This document shows positions 26,789 to 36,397 of a DNA stretch of 64,000 nucleotides, piece after piece (the stretch's first letter is position 1; every line of letters starts with the position of its first letter). The translations under genes and the position numbers were made by a program. Source of the DNA: Maritalea sp047634455. GTDB taxonomy: Bacteria > Pseudomonadota > Alphaproteobacteria > Rhizobiales > Devosiaceae. The stretch spans positions 1 to 64,000 of the forward strand of contig NZ_JBLIAI010000005.1 in NCBI RefSeq assembly GCF_047634455.1. Direction: 5' to 3'. The notes below the pieces were generated by a model. The model did not search any database. It had not been told where the DNA came from and saw nothing but the letters and a program-made list of their open reading frames with translations.

Positions 26789-26984
26789 ATTTCTCCAAAA
26801 ATTATGATTTCAATGAACCGCGCAAAATACAAGCCCACAATCCTGATCGGCCTTATCTGACTTTTACATGATTAGAGCCGGCAATGAACCAAACAAATCC
26901 TAATTACCCCCTAGTCGGCGGCTTCCCGATTTGCGATCATGAGACCAATTCGCATTGTGCAGATAAACTAGGCCCACCCGCTAT

Positions 26985-28760
26985 ATGACACCTGACCAAA
27001 TCATTCTGTTTTCGCTTTTCTTTCTCGTTTTTGCTGGTTTTTTGTGGGGCCGCTGGCGCTACGATATTGTGGCATTCACCGCACTAATCGTTGCACTGCT
27101 GTTTAATGTGGTGCCGACCGACTTGGCTTTTTCCGGGTTTGGTCACCCCGCAACGATAATCGTTGCTCTGGTTTTGGTCGTTTCGCGCGGGCTGACCAAT
27201 TCAGGTGCGGTCGATTTGATCACCCGCTCGGTGATTGATCAATCGCGCTCCATTGGCATGCACATCACCATCATGGGTGGGCTGGGTGGCATTTTGTCGG
27301 CCTTCATGAACAATGTGGCGGCGTTGGCCATGCTGATGCCTGTGGACATTCAAGCGGCGCAAAAAGCCGGGCGGACACCGGGGCAAACACTAATGCCATT
27401 GTCATTCGCGACAATTTTGGGTGGCCTTGTGACCCTGATCGGCACGCCACCAAACATCATTATTGCTTCAATCCGGGAAACCACGTTGGGCGAGCCGTTT
27501 AAAATGTTCGATTTCGCCCCCGTTGGCCTAATCGCTGCGTTAGTGGGTATGCTTTATGTGGCAACAATTGGCTGGCGGTTGATTCCCGAACAATCTCGCA
27601 ACAAGAACTCGCCCTCTGAACTGGCCGAATTGGAAGGCTATGTTGCAGATTTGGTGGTTGGTGCAGACAGCAAAGCAATTGGCCAAAAGGTCAAAGAACT
27701 CGATGCCATCGCCGAAGAAAACGACTGTTATGTGCTTGGGTTAGCGCGACGTGGCACTCGATTGGGTGGCCGCGCCCGCAACGAAGAGATCAAGGCAGGC
27801 GATCACCTGATCATTGAAGCCTCGCCTGAAGCGATTAACGCCCTTGTTGGCGTACTCGGCTTGAAATTCCAAGGCCAAACCGCATCCAACAAGGCCCTGT
27901 CAGGCGACATCATTCTGGCCGAAGCTGTGGTGACCCGCGAAAGCCGCTTAGCCGGGCGCACCGCCATGCAGTCCAAATTGCTCCCGCGCTATGGCGTTTC
28001 ACTTTTGGGGATTTCAAGACAAGGTAAAGCCATTCGTACGCAGGTCAGAAAAACCGAACTGGAACCGGGCGACATTTTATTGTTGCTTGGTGCTCCTGAT
28101 AATGTGGAAGACGTGATCGGGCGCATGGGTTGTTTGCCATTGGCCGACCGTCGATTGCCCATAACCCAATATGACCGCGCTTGGCTCGCCATTGGTGTAT
28201 TCGCCGCCGCTTTGATCGCTGCCAGCCTTGGCTGGATATACCTCCCCGTCGCCTTAGCGGTCGTTGTCATCGTGTTTGTTTTCACCGACATCGTGCCGTT
28301 GCGCGAACTCTATGACACCATCGAATGGCCCGTTGTGGTTTTGTTGGGCTCGATGATCCCCTTGGGCGCGGCGCTTGAAAGCTCAGGCGGCACCGAATTG
28401 ATCGTCAACGCACTGGGTGCCGCAACTGCGGGCTTACCAGCTTGGGTGGCGCTCACGCTGCTGATGATTGTCACCATGACCTTATCTGACGTTTTGAACA
28501 ATACTGCGACCGCAATTGTAGCTGCGCCCGTCGCAATCGGTCTAGCCGCTCAAATGGACGTGAACCCGGACCCATTTTTGATGGCGGTGGCCGTCGCTGC
28601 AAGCTGCGCGTTCCTCACCCCAATTGGGCACAAAAATAACATGCTGATATTGGGCCCGGGTGGCTATTCATTCTCTGATTATTGGCGAATGGGGCTTCCA
28701 CTTGAAATCATCATTGTCGCCGTTTCGGTGCCATCCATCATGGTCTTCTGGCCGCTCTAA
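26985..28760 (+). CDS. SLC13/DASS family permease with TrkA-C domains
   Basis: 591 residues. About five membrane helices are followed by a cytosolic block (about 210-385) that carries two RCK-C (TrkA-C) domains: VADLVVGADSKAIGQKVKELDAIAEENDCYVLGLARRG and DIILAEAVVTRESRLAGRTAMQSKLLPRYGVSLLGISRQG. Six or so further helices follow (ITQYDRAWLAIGVFAAALIAAS onward), ending with AVAASCAFLTPIGHKNNMLILGPGGYSFSDYWRMG. This is the YfbS-like anion/sodium symporter group. The solute is unknown (sulfate or dicarboxylates in relatives). A GNAT gene follows by 10 nt. Confidence 0.93.
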   Translation: MTPDQIILFSLFFLVFAGFLWGRWRYDIVAFTALIVALLFNVVPTDLAFSGFGHPATIIVALVLVVSRGLTNSGAVDLITRSVIDQSRSIGMHITIMGGLGGILSAFMNNVAALAMLMPVDIQAAQKAGRTPGQTLMPLSFATILGGLVTLIGTPPNIIIASIRETTLGEPFKMFDFAPVGLIAALVGMLYVATIGWRLIPEQSRNKNSPSELAELEGYVADLVVGADSKAIGQKVKELDAIAEENDCYVLGLARRGTRLGGRARNEEIKAGDHLIIEASPEAINALVGVLGLKFQGQTASNKALSGDIILAEAVVTRESRLAGRTAMQSKLLPRYGVSLLGISRQGKAIRTQVRKTELEPGDILLLLGAPDNVEDVIGRMGCLPLADRRLPITQYDRAWLAIGVFAAALIAASLGWIYLPVALAVVVIVFVFTDIVPLRELYDTIEWPVVVLLGSMIPLGAALESSGGTELIVNALGAATAGLPAWVALTLLMIVTMTLSDVLNNTATAIVAAPVAIGLAAQMDVNPDPFLMAVAVAASCAFLTPIGHKNNMLILGPGGYSFSDYWRMGLPLEIIIVAVSVPSIMVFWPL

Positions 28761-28770
28761 GGAGACTAAG

Positions 28771-29235
28771 ATGTCCCTCACATCAGATCAATTCGATCAT
28801 GTGTTAGTGCTTAATAATATCCACGCCAAGGAAACCTCGTTCCTTGAAAGCGCAGACCTGCAACGATTGGTCGAGCGGTCATATCTGACCAAGACCATTG
28901 GCTCGTTGGATGCATTTCTGATCACTATGAGCCATAACTCGCCGCACGACGGCATCAATTTTTCTTGGTTCAAAAAGCGCTACGAAAGTTTTGCTTATAT
29001 CGATAGGATCGTCACCGCCGAGCATGCGCGTGGCAAAGGCCACGCCAAAAAACTCTATTTGGACCTTATGGCCAAAGCCAAAGCGGACGGCATTGCGCTG
29101 GTATGTTGTGAAATCAACCACATACCAGAAAATCCCGGCTCGGTCGCCTTCCATCAAAAACTTGGCTTTGAGATGATCGATACCGCCGCGCTTGATGAAC
29201 ATAAGACCGTCGGTTATTGGATCAAAAAGCTTTAG
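28771..29235 (+). CDS. GNAT family N-acetyltransferase
   Basis: 154 residues from the ATG at 28771, which has a perfect AAGGAG site 5 nt upstream; the open frame extends upstream into the permease gene without support. The acetyl-CoA pyrophosphate loop is seen in IDRIVTAEHARGKGHAKKLYLDLMAKAK (R/Q-x-x-G-x-G/A). VCCEINHIPENPGSVAFHQKLGFEMI is the usual C-terminal signature. Acceptor unknown. Ten nt after the SLC13 permease, so probably cotranscribed. Confidence 0.92.
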   Translation: MSLTSDQFDHVLVLNNIHAKETSFLESADLQRLVERSYLTKTIGSLDAFLITMSHNSPHDGINFSWFKKRYESFAYIDRIVTAEHARGKGHAKKLYLDLMAKAKADGIALVCCEINHIPENPGSVAFHQKLGFEMIDTAALDEHKTVGYWIKKL

Positions 29236-29319
29236 TCGCTTAAAGCGGCAAAAACACCCGGCGCATGATTTCTAGTCGCCCAGCGCGTTCAGCAGCATCT
29301 GGATTCTCAGCACCGACAT

Positions 29320-30285
29320 TTAGCCCCCACCGCCAAACAAGCCCCCGAACCAGCCGGTCACTTTGCTCGTGGTTTGATTGATCGCCGCTTTGCGTTCATC
29401 TGCGGCCTGCGCTGCCTCAATTTTACGTTGCGCTTCAGCCTCCGCGTCAAGTTTGGATTGCGCTTTGTTGGCCATAGCCACCTTGAAAGCCGCCGCATCT
29501 GCTACTTGCATTTTGCCATAAGCTGCGCGCATTTCTGCGCTCAGCGTTGAGGCCCCACAGCCACCGGCCCGGTTAACACCGTATCGGCCATCGCAAACAT
29601 CCCATGTGGGGCGTTGCTTGGTTAGTTCAAAATGGTCGTAGCCAACTTTAATGTCGCGCCAAAATTCCATATGTTCGCTGTCACTATAAGCGGCCAAATT
29701 TTCGCCCGTCATGCGGAACGGATAAACCTGAACCTGAAAACTCTTAGAGCCGCCCTTAAACGTTTCCCGTGCCAGCGCATAAATTTCCGCAATCTGTTCG
29801 TCCGTCATTGCATAGCATCCGCTTGAGGTACAATCCCCATGCACCATGATATTTGTGCCGGTACGTCCATACGCACGATCAAACTTATTTGGAAAACCAA
29901 GATTGAAAGACAAGAAATAGCTGGAGCGCGGATTCATCAATCCCGGCGTCACGTCGTAGAAACCCTCAGGTGCCTGACGGTCCCCTTCTTTGAACTTTGG
30001 TCCTAAATCGCCGGACCATGCACAAATTTTATAGGTGCGAAACAATTCAAACTTGCCCGTGGCTTCAACCTGCTTCCAGACTTCCAAATCGCTTTCGCTT
30101 TTAAAAATCCGCACCAGCATGGGCGCGCCTTCGCTTGAGCCCATCTGGCCAAGTCGCGCTTTGGTCAAAGACGGCAATGGAATATTTCCGCGATCGCTTT
30201 CAAAGCCTGTGGTACACGCCGCCAAAACCCCGAGCGCGATCAACACCAACAATGATTTTACAATATTGCGCAGACCATTTGCCAC
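29320..30285 (-). CDS. L,D-transpeptidase (YafK-like) lipoprotein
   Basis: 321 residues from a GTG at 30285 that has GGAGGCGATT just upstream; an ATG 15 codons further up lacks a ribosome site. The signal ends in a lipobox, LIALGVLAAC, so the protein is lipid-anchored. The YkuD-type catalytic motif is IMVHGDCTSSGCYAMTDEQI, with the nucleophilic Cys in SSGCYAM and the His in HGD. The tail (about 270-321) is an Ala/Lys/Glu-rich helix ending GWFGGLFGGGG. It modifies or cross-links peptidoglycan, or attaches outer-membrane proteins. Monocistronic. Confidence 0.93.
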   Translation of the reverse strand: MANGLRNIVKSLLVLIALGVLAACTTGFESDRGNIPLPSLTKARLGQMGSSEGAPMLVRIFKSESDLEVWKQVEATGKFELFRTYKICAWSGDLGPKFKEGDRQAPEGFYDVTPGLMNPRSSYFLSFNLGFPNKFDRAYGRTGTNIMVHGDCTSSGCYAMTDEQIAEIYALARETFKGGSKSFQVQVYPFRMTGENLAAYSDSEHMEFWRDIKVGYDHFELTKQRPTWDVCDGRYGVNRAGGCGASTLSAEMRAAYGKMQVADAAAFKVAMANKAQSKLDAEAEAQRKIEAAQAADERKAAINQTTSKVTGWFGGLFGGGG

Positions 30286-30399
30286 AATCGCCTCCAAACC
30301 TACATCCAAGCTACAAAGCTTACAGTACACCCTAATGAATTATAGTTAATCCAATAAGATGCACAATACTATTCGCCTTGCACCCAATCCAGACCGTTT

Positions 30400-30420
30400 C
30401 TCAATTGAGTCCAGACCCTA
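30400..30420 (-). repeat. copy of the CTAGGGTCTGGACTCAATTGAG repeat at the accA stop codon
   Basis: The 21 nt here are identical, in reverse complement, to one arm and centre of the palindrome at 55476-55509 (arm TAGGGTCTGGACTCAA followed by TTGAG). The accA stop TAG (30418-30420) is the first three bases of the repeat. The other arm is degenerate here. Confidence 0.7.
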
Positions 30421-31374
30421 AGTAAGGTTTGCGCCCATCGCGAGGAATTTCTCTCGGCGGTGCTCACGCACTTCAAGACGGCCTTTGCCTTCAAACTCCG
30501 CCAAAAAGTCTTCGATCACCTTATGGGTGGACTGCATAATTTCTTGCACATGGCGATGCGCGCCACCTGCGGGTTCCGCGATAATGTGATCAATAATACC
30601 AAGCTGCAACAAGTCCTGGGCCGTGATTTTCATGTTGTTCGCCGCTTCTTGGGCTTTGGCGGCATCACGCCACAAAATTGTTGCCGCCGCCTCTGGCGAA
30701 GCCACCGTGTAAATCGAGTGCTCAAGCATGACCACTTTGTTGGCCGTCGCAATCGCAATCGCGCCACCCGAACCACCTTCACCTATGACCAACGCCAAAG
30801 ATGGCACACCAATTTCCAAACACTTCTCGGTTGATCGGGCAATCGCTTCGGCCTGCCCGCGCTCTTCTGCACCAACGCCCGGATAAGCACCAGCGGTATC
30901 CACGAGGAACAGAACAGGGATATCAAATCGATCCGCCATGTCCATCACGCGCACCGCTTTGCGATACCCTTCAGGCCGCGCGGAGCCAAAATTATGCTTG
31001 AGGCGTGTTTCCGTATTCGAACCTTTTTCCTGGCCGATAATCGCAACCGGCTGACCATCAAAACGACCAAATCCGGTTTGCACCGCAGCGTCTTCAGAAA
31101 ACTTGCGGTCACCCGCCAAGGGTACAAAGTCCGTGATCAATTGCTTGATATAGTCAACAAAATGCGGCCGCAGCGGATGCCGCGCCACCTGCGTTTTTTG
31201 CCAAGGCGAAAGCCGACCATAAATCTCGAGCAAAGCTTCGTCTGCTTTGTCTTGCAAACGTATGACTTCGTCTTCAATTTCAATCGCTTCGCCGCTTTGC
31301 GCAAGCGATTTCAACTCTTGAATTTTGCCTTGAATATCGGCAACTGGCTTTTCAAACTCGAGATAGGATTGCAT
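30418..31374 (-). CDS. accA: acetyl-CoA carboxylase carboxyltransferase subunit alpha
   Basis: 318 residues, normal length. It begins SYLEFEKPVADIQGKIQELK, has the carboxyltransferase core IPVLFLVDTAGAYPGVGAEERGQAEAIARS, then IGEGGSGGAIAIATANKVVMLEHSIYTVASPEAAA. With AccD it transfers CO2 from carboxybiotin to acetyl-CoA, the first step of fatty acid synthesis. It follows xerD by 154 nt on the same strand, an order common in Rhizobiales. Confidence 0.98.
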   Translation of the reverse strand: MQSYLEFEKPVADIQGKIQELKSLAQSGEAIEIEDEVIRLQDKADEALLEIYGRLSPWQKTQVARHPLRPHFVDYIKQLITDFVPLAGDRKFSEDAAVQTGFGRFDGQPVAIIGQEKGSNTETRLKHNFGSARPEGYRKAVRVMDMADRFDIPVLFLVDTAGAYPGVGAEERGQAEAIARSTEKCLEIGVPSLALVIGEGGSGGAIAIATANKVVMLEHSIYTVASPEAAATILWRDAAKAQEAANNMKITAQDLLQLGIIDHIIAEPAGGAHRHVQEIMQSTHKVIEDFLAEFEGKGRLEVREHRREKFLAMGANLT

Positions 31375-31528
31375 CTTTATCCGTCTTTTTTGTCGTTCCT
31401 AACCTGTCGGCTTTGGAACCTCATATGATTGCGGCGGAAAGTGGCCATTCCCCCGGTTAATGTCAAGCTTTGTGCGCCTTAGCCTTGGCAAAAACCCAAC
31501 TTGATCGTCAATTCTAAGCGTTTTAGCG

Positions 31529-32440
31529 CTAGTCCTTGGCCAAGGGATGATGGTCATGCACAAGCGCGGTCAACCGCTCATCCAAAATGTGCGTGTAAAT
31601 TTGTGTCGTAGAAATATCAGAATGCCCCAACAATAACTGCACCACACGAAGATCGGCTCCCCTTTCCAACAAATGTGAGGCAAAAGCATGGCGCAAAATA
31701 TGCGGCGATACTTTTGAAGTGTCCAATCCCGCACGACCCGCCAATGCCTTTAACTCACGCGCAAAAACTTGGCGCGCCAAAAATCCTGTATCCGTATTGG
31801 CTGGAAATACGAACCGGCCCGGAGGCAGGTGACCCAAATAAGCAAGCAGCGCATCTTTGGCGCGGTCATTAAGCGGCACCACACGTTCTTTGTTGCCCTT
31901 ACCAATGATGTTCAGCATTGAACCTTCTCGGGTCACGCTTGAACGCAACAGGCCAACAAGTTCGGAAACGCGCATGCCCGTGCCATATAATAACTCAAGC
32001 AACACATAGAGCTTGTGCGCCCGCAATTTTGCTTTTGGCTTAAGTTTGTCGCTCGCCACTTCAAATTCAGCTTGCGCAAACAATCGGTCAACCTCACCAA
32101 TTGACATGGTTTTTGGCAACCGCACGCCCGCTTTGGGCGCAGGAATGACCCGTGTGGGGTCATCTTTTCTCACCCCGTCAGCCACTAAGAATTGATAAAA
32201 TTGCCTGAGCGAACTCAAACGTCGCGCCGCACTGGAAGCGGCAAATCCACGTTCATCCAAAGCAATGAGATAATGTTGGATCAGATGTCGGTCGGCGTTC
32301 GCCATTTCCCCATTTTTCGCTGCGGCAAACGCCGCATAGTCAGAAAGGTCACGACGATAGGCTTCAAGCGTGTTGGCGGCCGCGCCGCGCTCGGCGCTCA
32401 TCATTTCCAAAAAATTTTCGATCAAATACTGATCGGACAT
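31529..32440 (-). CDS. xerD: site-specific tyrosine recombinase XerD
   Basis: 303 residues from MSDQYLIENFLEMMSAERG; 12 further upstream in-frame codons are not needed. The core-binding SAM-like domain (about 1-90) is followed by the catalytic domain with Arg in GTGMRVSELVGLL, the H-x2-R pair in SPHILRHAFASHLLERG, a further His in LLLGHSDISTTQIYTHI and the nucleophilic Tyr in that same segment. With XerC it resolves chromosome dimers at dif. Upstream the 49-residue membrane protein ends 22 nt before this start. Being chromosomal and beside aroK it is the housekeeping enzyme, not an integrase. Confidence 0.96.
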   Translation of the reverse strand: MSDQYLIENFLEMMSAERGAAANTLEAYRRDLSDYAAFAAAKNGEMANADRHLIQHYLIALDERGFAASSAARRLSSLRQFYQFLVADGVRKDDPTRVIPAPKAGVRLPKTMSIGEVDRLFAQAEFEVASDKLKPKAKLRAHKLYVLLELLYGTGMRVSELVGLLRSSVTREGSMLNIIGKGNKERVVPLNDRAKDALLAYLGHLPPGRFVFPANTDTGFLARQVFARELKALAGRAGLDTSKVSPHILRHAFASHLLERGADLRVVQLLLGHSDISTTQIYTHILDERLTALVHDHHPLAKD

Positions 32441-32462
32441 TGGCGCAGTCCTGTTGCCAAAC

Positions 32463-32612
32463 CTAATTATTTCCAAACAAATCCCGCGATGGAATGCGCT
32501 GAGTCATTTCGCGCGGTTCGGGGTCAACAAATATCGTCAACGCGTACATAGAGCCGTACCCAATGGCCGCTAGAATTCCAATAAATAACACAAAACGAAT
32601 AAGCGTAGGCAT
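32463..32612 (-). CDS. tiny single-helix membrane protein
   Basis: 49 residues from the ATG at 32612, which has a strong TGGAGGAA site. It reads MPTLIRFVLFIGILAAIGYG, one hydrophobic helix, and then the tail VDPEPREMTQRIPSRDLFGNN. The PREMTxRIPxRDL tail is what I recall from a conserved small protein found between xerD and aroK in Rhizobiales. Function unknown. Same strand as xerD and 22 nt upstream of it. Confidence 0.85.
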   Translation of the reverse strand: MPTLIRFVLFIGILAAIGYGSMYALTIFVDPEPREMTQRIPSRDLFGNN

Positions 32613-32748
32613 TTGATAGTAGTTCCTCCAACTGCCCTCTTTTGGGCCATTTTGCGCTTGCAATCAAGCATTCGATTACGTGTTGCGGCTTGACAATTCA
32701 CCCACACATCGCTTCAACCTCACATTCGAGGTCAAGCTGGAGATATTA

Positions 32749-33354
32749 GTGCCCGTCGAATTGGACAGCACCGTGGTGCAACGCAATGCAGATCGCGTGA
32801 ATAAAAGTCGCAACGCTCGGCCAATCGTCATCATTGGCATGATGGGCGCAGGCAAATCGACCGTGGGCCGTCGGGTGGCGCATTTCCTGAATATTGAATT
32901 TATCGATAGCGACGACGAAATTGAATTGGCGGCGGGCATGCCCATCCCCGATATTTTTGAAACCCATGGCGAGGAAGAGTTTCGCGCCGGGGAAACCCGC
33001 GTTATCGCCCGGCTTTTGCGCACACGGCGCAACGCAGTCATCTCCACTGGCGGTGGGGCCTATATGGACCCAAACACCCGCAAAAACATATCCCAGCACG
33101 GCATCTGTGTCTGGCTAAAAGCCGATGTTGAATTGCTATTCGAGCGTGTGTCGCGCCGCAACACAAGACCTCTATTGCGCACACCAGACCCATTTGGCAC
33201 ACTCAAATCGCTCGTGGATCAACGCTATCCAACATATGCGCTAGCGGATGTAACGGTGGTATCGCATGAGGCGACGCACGAGCAGATTGCCTCAACAATC
33301 ATTGCAACCCTCGCTGAATATTTGGACCCAACCGAAAAGTCGCAAACAAAATGA
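32749..33354 (+). CDS. aroK: shikimate kinase
   Basis: 201 residues from a GTG at 32749, preceded by CTGGAGATATTA; the frame is open to another GTG at 32680, which would add 23 residues. The P-loop is IVIIGMMGAGKSTVGRRVA. The shikimate-binding DSDDEIE and RAGETRVIARLL segments follow, then ISTGGGAYMDPNTR and the lid region RNTRPLLRT. It phosphorylates shikimate in the aromatic pathway. Its TGA overlaps the ATG of aroB (ATGA), the usual aroKB coupling. Confidence 0.94.
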   Translation: MPVELDSTVVQRNADRVNKSRNARPIVIIGMMGAGKSTVGRRVAHFLNIEFIDSDDEIELAAGMPIPDIFETHGEEEFRAGETRVIARLLRTRRNAVISTGGGAYMDPNTRKNISQHGICVWLKADVELLFERVSRRNTRPLLRTPDPFGTLKSLVDQRYPTYALADVTVVSHEATHEQIASTIIATLAEYLDPTEKSQTK

Positions 33355-34460
33355 CCGACAACAATATCGTTCATATCGATCTGGGCGAACGCGCGTACGA
33401 CATAAATGTGGCGCACGACGCCATAGACACGCTGGGCGCAAAGCTCAAATCCATGTTCCCCGGCGCACGTTACGGCATTGTGACCGATGAAAACGTTGCG
33501 CGCGAACAACTTCCGCGCCTTAAGCATACTTTGGAGGCTGAAGGCCTGGACTTTGCTGTGGTGACCATTCCCGCTGGCGAAAGCTCGAAGTCCAACAAAA
33601 TGCTCAACCACGTTGTTGAATCGTTGCTTAAAGAGCGGCTTGAACGCAACGACATTGTGATTGCCCTTGGTGGCGGCGTTGTGGGTGATCTGGCAGGTTT
33701 TGCAGCCTCAATCATTCGCCGCGGCATGGATTTTGTGCAAGTACCCACGTCACTATTAGCGCAAGTTGACAGTTCAGTGGGCGGCAAAACCGGCATCAAC
33801 TCCCCACACGGCAAAAACCTCATCGGCGCGTTTCACCAGCCCCGATACGTTGCCGCAGACTTAACCGCGCTTGGCACATTGTCTGAACGACAGTTTCGCG
33901 CCGGATACGCCGAAATGGCCAAATATGGCCTCATTGATGACCAAGAGTTTTTCTTTTGGCTCGAAGAAAACTGGCGCGAAATATTTGAAGGGGGCCCGGC
34001 CCGCGCAAAAGCCATCGCCCATGCTTGCCAGGCAAAAGCGCGTTTTGTTGCCGCCGACGAAAAAGAACTTGGCGCCCGTGCATTACTCAATTTGGGGCAT
34101 ACGTTCGGACACGCGTTTGAAGCGGTCACGGGCTATTGTGATCGCTTGCTACACGGCGAAGGTATCGCTATTGGCATGGTACTCGCCCATCGATATTCAA
34201 CAAAAATCGGCATGGCAAACGGACAAGACGCTGTGCGCGTCACCAACCATTTTAAAGCAGTTGGTCTGCCAACCGAGCTAAGCGACATATCCGGCGAACT
34301 CGCATCGACTGACAAATTGATGCATCATATTGCCCAGGACAAGAAAGTTTCTCGCGGTGCCCTCACCTTTATTTTGACAAAAGGCATCGGCAAGGCTTTC
34401 ATTCAAAAGGGTGTTGACCCCGACGCGATTTCTGCATTTCTTGAGGAGCAACGAAACTAA
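33351..34460 (+). CDS. aroB: 3-dehydroquinate synthase
   Basis: 369 residues. The NAD-binding and active-site region is VIALGGGVVGDLAGFAASIIRRGMDFVQVPTSLLAQVDSSVGGKTGIN. The zinc ligands lie in LLNLGHTFGHAFEAVTGY and LLHGEGIAIGM. It makes dehydroquinate from DAHP. It is coupled to aroK upstream (ATGA) and to the CorC-type gene downstream (TAATG). Confidence 0.98.
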   Translation: MTDNNIVHIDLGERAYDINVAHDAIDTLGAKLKSMFPGARYGIVTDENVAREQLPRLKHTLEAEGLDFAVVTIPAGESSKSNKMLNHVVESLLKERLERNDIVIALGGGVVGDLAGFAASIIRRGMDFVQVPTSLLAQVDSSVGGKTGINSPHGKNLIGAFHQPRYVAADLTALGTLSERQFRAGYAEMAKYGLIDDQEFFFWLEENWREIFEGGPARAKAIAHACQAKARFVAADEKELGARALLNLGHTFGHAFEAVTGYCDRLLHGEGIAIGMVLAHRYSTKIGMANGQDAVRVTNHFKAVGLPTELSDISGELASTDKLMHHIAQDKKVSRGALTFILTKGIGKAFIQKGVDPDAISAFLEEQRN

Positions 34461-35740
34461 TGGCTGAATTTTTTGCGTCATTGCCCCCCAGCTTTTGGGT
34501 GTCAGTGGCTGCTATTTTGGTGCTTCTGGCCCTATCTGGGTTTTTCTCTGGTTCCGAAACAGCCCTCACAGCGGCCTCTAGGGCGCGCATTCATCACTGG
34601 GTGAAATCGGGCAACAAACGTGCCAAATTGGTTGAAAAGCTAACCGCAGACAAAGAACGCCTGATCGGCGCACTATTGTTGGGCAACAATCTGGTCAACA
34701 TTCTCGCATCATCTTTGGCAACAAGCGTCCTCATCGCATTGTTTGGGGATACGGGTGTGATCTACGCCACCATCGTCATGACGGCGTTGGTGGTCATCTT
34801 CTCAGAAGTGTTGCCCAAAACCTGGGCAATCTCAAAACCTGACGAGTTTGCCTTGGGTGTTGCGCCCTTTGTGCGGCCCATAGTGGCGCTGTTTGCACCT
34901 ATCACTTTTGCCATTCAAAAACTGGTCAACGCTTTGTTGCGGTTACTCGGCGCACGCCGGGAAGGCGATGACACGGGCATGACGGGTCACGACGAATTAC
35001 GCGGCACCGTGGACTTGTTGCACCGGGATGGTGAGGTGGTCAAGAATGATCGAGACATGCTTGGCGGCATTCTTGATCTGAGCGCATTGGAAGTGTCTGA
35101 CGTCATGGTACACCGGACCAAAATGCTCGCACTCGACGCCGACTTGCCCAAAGAGCAGCTCGTGCAAGAGATTCTTGAAAGCCCCTATACACGCATCCCG
35201 CTTTGGAAAGACGATCAGGAAAACATCGTTGGCGTCATGCACGCGAAGGACTTACTGCGGGCTTTGTTCAAAGCGGGTGGCGATGTTGAGCAACTTGACA
35301 TCAACGCCATCGTATCAAAGCCGTGGTTTGTGCCCGACACAACACCTGTGCAAGCACAACTGAACGCATTCTTACTCGAAAAGGCCCATTTTGCCCTCGT
35401 TGTGGACGAGTATGGCGAGGTGGAAGGCCTGATCACGCTAGAAGATATTTTGGAAGAGATCGTTGGCGAAATCGCTGACGAACATGACGAAGTCATGCAA
35501 GGGGCAAAAAAGCAACCAGACGGCTCTTACATTGTGGAAGGCTCTTTGCCCATTCGCGACCTTAATCGCGCACTTGATTGGAACCTCCCAGACGAAAACG
35601 CCACCACCATTGCCGGGCTGGTGCTTGATGAAGCAAAAATGATCCCCAATATCAACCAGACTTTTACATTTCACGGCAAACGTTTTAGCGTCTTAAAAAA
35701 GGAACGCAATCGCATCACCGAACTAAGGATTATTCCTTGA
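34460..35740 (+). CDS. HlyC/CorC (CNNM-like) family transporter with CBS domains
   Basis: 426 residues. An N-terminal DUF21/CNNM membrane domain (about 1-190) includes LSGFFSGSETALTAASRARI and AVIFSEVLPKTWAI-type segments. A CBS pair follows (VSDVMVHRTKMLALDAD, DQENIVGVMHAKDLLRAL, FALVVDEYGEVEGLITLEDILEEIVGEI). The C-terminal CorC_HlyC domain is DGSYIVEGSLPIRDLNRALDWNLPDENATTIAGLVL. Members export magnesium or cobalt, and none is shown to secrete haemolysin here. Coupled to aroB by a TAATG overlap, an order typical of Rhizobiales. Confidence 0.95.
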   Translation: MAEFFASLPPSFWVSVAAILVLLALSGFFSGSETALTAASRARIHHWVKSGNKRAKLVEKLTADKERLIGALLLGNNLVNILASSLATSVLIALFGDTGVIYATIVMTALVVIFSEVLPKTWAISKPDEFALGVAPFVRPIVALFAPITFAIQKLVNALLRLLGARREGDDTGMTGHDELRGTVDLLHRDGEVVKNDRDMLGGILDLSALEVSDVMVHRTKMLALDADLPKEQLVQEILESPYTRIPLWKDDQENIVGVMHAKDLLRALFKAGGDVEQLDINAIVSKPWFVPDTTPVQAQLNAFLLEKAHFALVVDEYGEVEGLITLEDILEEIVGEIADEHDEVMQGAKKQPDGSYIVEGSLPIRDLNRALDWNLPDENATTIAGLVLDEAKMIPNINQTFTFHGKRFSVLKKERNRITELRIIP

Positions 35741-35756
35741 CCACAGCACGAAGCAA

Positions 35757-36191
35757 ATGAGTGACATCACCACTAGCTGGCAAACATGGGCAATTTTGGC
35801 CGCCTTTTTTGCCGCCGCTACCGCGATATTTGCCAAAATTGGCGTTACCGACATAAATTCAAATTTTGCAACTCTCATACGAACTGTTGTGGTTGTTGTT
35901 GGGTTAACATTGTTGATTGTTAAAACCGGCGAATACCAACCCCTTAATACGCTTTCGGGCAAAACCATATTATTTTTGATTTTGTCCGGCCTTGCCACAG
36001 GTGCATCTTGGCTTTGTTACTTCAAGGCCTTACAAATTGGGCAAGCGGCGCAAGTCGCCCCTGTTGACAAACTCAGTGTTGTGTTCGTTGCTGTTCTTGG
36101 TGCCCTTTTTTTGGGTGAAAGCCTTTCGATCGCAGCTTGGTTTGGCGTCGCAATGATCGCCGCTGGTGCCATCTTGGTTGCAACCAACTAA
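35757..36191 (+). CDS. half-size EamA family transporter
   Basis: 144 residues with about five hydrophobic helices and one EamA repeat: WAILAAFFAAATAIFAKIGVTDINSNFATLIRTV at the start and GQAAQVAPVDKLSVVFVAVLGALFLGESLSIAAWFGVAMIAAGAILVATN at the end. Typical DMT exporters contain two such repeats in about 300 residues. This length recurs in a recognised single-repeat group, so it is probably a dimer and not a truncated gene. 16 nt after the CorC gene, so possibly in the aroKB operon. Confidence 0.88.
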   Translation: MSDITTSWQTWAILAAFFAAATAIFAKIGVTDINSNFATLIRTVVVVVGLTLLIVKTGEYQPLNTLSGKTILFLILSGLATGASWLCYFKALQIGQAAQVAPVDKLSVVFVAVLGALFLGESLSIAAWFGVAMIAAGAILVATN

Positions 36192-36397
36192 AAGGCCGTG
36201 CCGCTCGGATCGGCAGCACAACCGCCAACCTTTGTGCCACTTTACCGCGCATTACCGCTAGATGCCGGTATTTGCAGCGGGCAATTTGGGTGAATTTTTC
36301 CTTACATATAGACTCTATACCACTGTAAACACACGCACTTTCCAAGTTCATTAAAATGCAACCTATTTCGCCGCGAAAACCGTAATTCCTGTCCAAT

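Noticed and set aside
31529..32440. xerD-like gene as a phage or island integrase
   Set aside because: Its length, motifs and conserved place next to accA and aroK fit the housekeeping dimer-resolution enzyme.
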